Source: CAZSRX01 sp964609675 [NCBI: uncultured Bacteroidota bacterium]
GTDB lineage: Bacteria; CLD3; SB21
NCBI GenBank assembly: GCA_964609675.1
Contig: CAZSRX010000017.1
Span: forward strand, 1-64,000
Reading direction: 5' to 3'
Length of the DNA stretch: 64,000 nt
The translations under genes and the position numbers were made by a program. The stretch's first letter is position 1. Each line of letters opens with the position of its first letter. Shown here piece after piece: positions 63,380 to 64,000 of this stretch. The notes under the pieces were generated by a model. That model was not told where the DNA came from. It did not search any database and saw nothing but the letters and a program-made list of their open reading frames with translations.

Positions 63380-64000
63380 CCGAGTTTCTGTAATTCCTCG
63401 GCCTTGCCGATACTTTCGGCCGTAACAGATTTATGGATGCGCTTTATCAGGCCCTGCAATACATTACCGGGACCCAATTCATAAAATACGGAAGCGCCGT
63501 CGGCAATCATGTTCTCAACGGTTTCCTGCCAGCGCACCGGCGAAGTAATCTGATCAATCAACAGTTGTTTCTCCGTATTCCCCGAGGTTACCGGTTTTGC
63601 GGTTACGTTGGCGTATACCGGAATCGAAGAATCCCGGACGGTTATTGCGTCTAACTTTTTCTTAACCGCCTCCACAGCTGGTTTCATCAGCGGAGAATGG
63701 AACGCGCCACTGACGACAAGTTCTTTAACCATGCGGGCGCCTTTTTCTTTGGCTTTGGCCATCGCCGCCTGTACACCCTCCACAGAGCCGGATATAACAA
63801 TTTGTCCCGGCGAATTGAAGTTGGCGCACTGAACTATGCCTGCCGAGGAAGCCTCGGCGCAGATGGATTCCAGTACGTTCATTTCGAGTCCCATCACGGC
63901 GGCCATGGTGCCTTTCTGCTGTTCCCCCGCGTTCTGCATGCCCTCGGCGCGCACTTTGACCACATTCAAGGCGTCTTCAAAGGACATAAACCCCGCGGCC
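63376..64000 (-). CDS. fabD: Malonyl-CoA:ACP transacylase, C-terminal part
   Basis: The gene runs off the right end of the window; only about the last 207 codons are present. 'AAGFMSFEDALNVVKVRAEGMQ' follows the missing active-site Ser region. The catalytic His lies in 'VSGAFHSPLMKPAVE', and 'ELGPGNVLQGLIKRI' is the typical C-terminus. The internal ATG at 63987 is not the start, because the family sequence continues upstream of it to the window edge. Confidence 0.93.
   Translation of the reverse strand, partial: AAGFMSFEDALNVVKVRAEGMQNAGEQQKGTMAAVMGLEMNVLESICAEASSAGIVQCANFNSPGQIVISGSVEGVQAAMAKAKEKGARMVKELVVSGAFHSPLMKPAVEAVKKKLDAITVRDSSIPVYANVTAKPVTSGNTEKQLLIDQITSPVRWQETVENMIADGASVFYELGPGNVLQGLIKRIHKSVTAESIGKAEELQKLG

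Noticed and set aside
1-64000. CRISPR arrays, rRNA, tRNA, prophage and toxin-antitoxin modules
   Set aside because: No regularly spaced repeats, conserved rRNA segments or phage/toxin proteins were recognised by eye. A covariance-model search could still find a tRNA or small RNA I missed.

Overview
The window looks like a chromosomal segment of a Gram-negative bacterium of the FCB (Bacteroidota-related) group, but probably not a classical Bacteroidota. A TonB-dependent receptor with a carboxypeptidase-regulatory-like domain beside a DUF4249 lipoprotein, and a beta-propeller (Reg_prop/Y_Y_Y) sensor kinase, are Bacteroidota-like traits. The wealth of sigma-54 (NtrC-type) regulators and soluble multi-PAS kinases fits Calditrichota/KSB1/Ignavibacteria-like relatives better. 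The taxonomic call is an inference. No rRNA, tRNA, CRISPR array, phage or plasmid functions were recognised.

Layout. (1) 0-6.1 kb, minus strand: DUF2147 protein, DUF4249 lipoprotein plus TonB receptor, HIT protein plus lipoyl synthase (lipA), and an M50B-like membrane metalloprotease homologue. (2) 6.4-9.4 kb, plus: heat-shock pair hsp20-lon. (3) 9.4-17.4 kb, plus: a tight four-gene phosphorelay (propeller sensor kinase; receiver-kinase; receiver-PAS-kinase; NtrC-type regulator) with acpS attached at its end, then convergent ksgA, which appears to start at an AUU codon. (4) 18.4-30.5 kb, plus: STAS anti-anti-sigma protein, an unknown secreted protein, a giant cytoplasmic sensor kinase with about 15 PAS modules, its partner sigma-54 activator carrying a LuxR-type instead of a Fis-type DNA-binding domain, a cyclodeaminase-like protein, a 52-residue membrane peptide and a GAF-GAF-PP2C phosphatase. 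(5) 30.5-36.1 kb: a MauE/DoxX-thioredoxin-like fusion, a lipoprotein and a secreted rhodanese on the other strand, and two unrecognised exported proteins with Lys/Glu-rich linkers, each followed by a clear intrinsic terminator. (6) 36.1-37.0 kb: no intact gene; possibly decayed coding DNA. (7) 37.0-60.1 kb: a Wzy-dependent capsule/exopolysaccharide locus: initiating sugar transferase, a GT2 fused to an apparently inactive sugar-transferase domain, Wzi-like barrel, glycosyltransferases, Wzx-like flippase, Wzy, Wzz, Wza-like SLBB exporter and nucleotide-sugar enzymes. Its centre (about 42.4-51.6 kb) is visibly more AT-rich, contains a block in the opposite orientation and has a decayed IS30-family element at the strand switch. 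(8) 60.1-64.0 kb, minus: fabD (cut by the window end)-fabG-acpP-fabF-rnc, reading towards the polysaccharide genes.

How the parts work together. The middle of the window is a signalling island: two sensor-to-sigma-54 routes plus STAS/PP2C partner-switching parts. The right half builds and exports an acidic polysaccharide: Ugd would give UDP-glucuronate, WecB and a WecC/WbpA-type dehydrogenase would give N-acetyl-hexosaminuronate, and a LegB-like 4,6-dehydratase plus a nucleotidyltransferase suggest a further modified sugar. The signalling genes may control the envelope genes, but nothing in the sequence proves that link.
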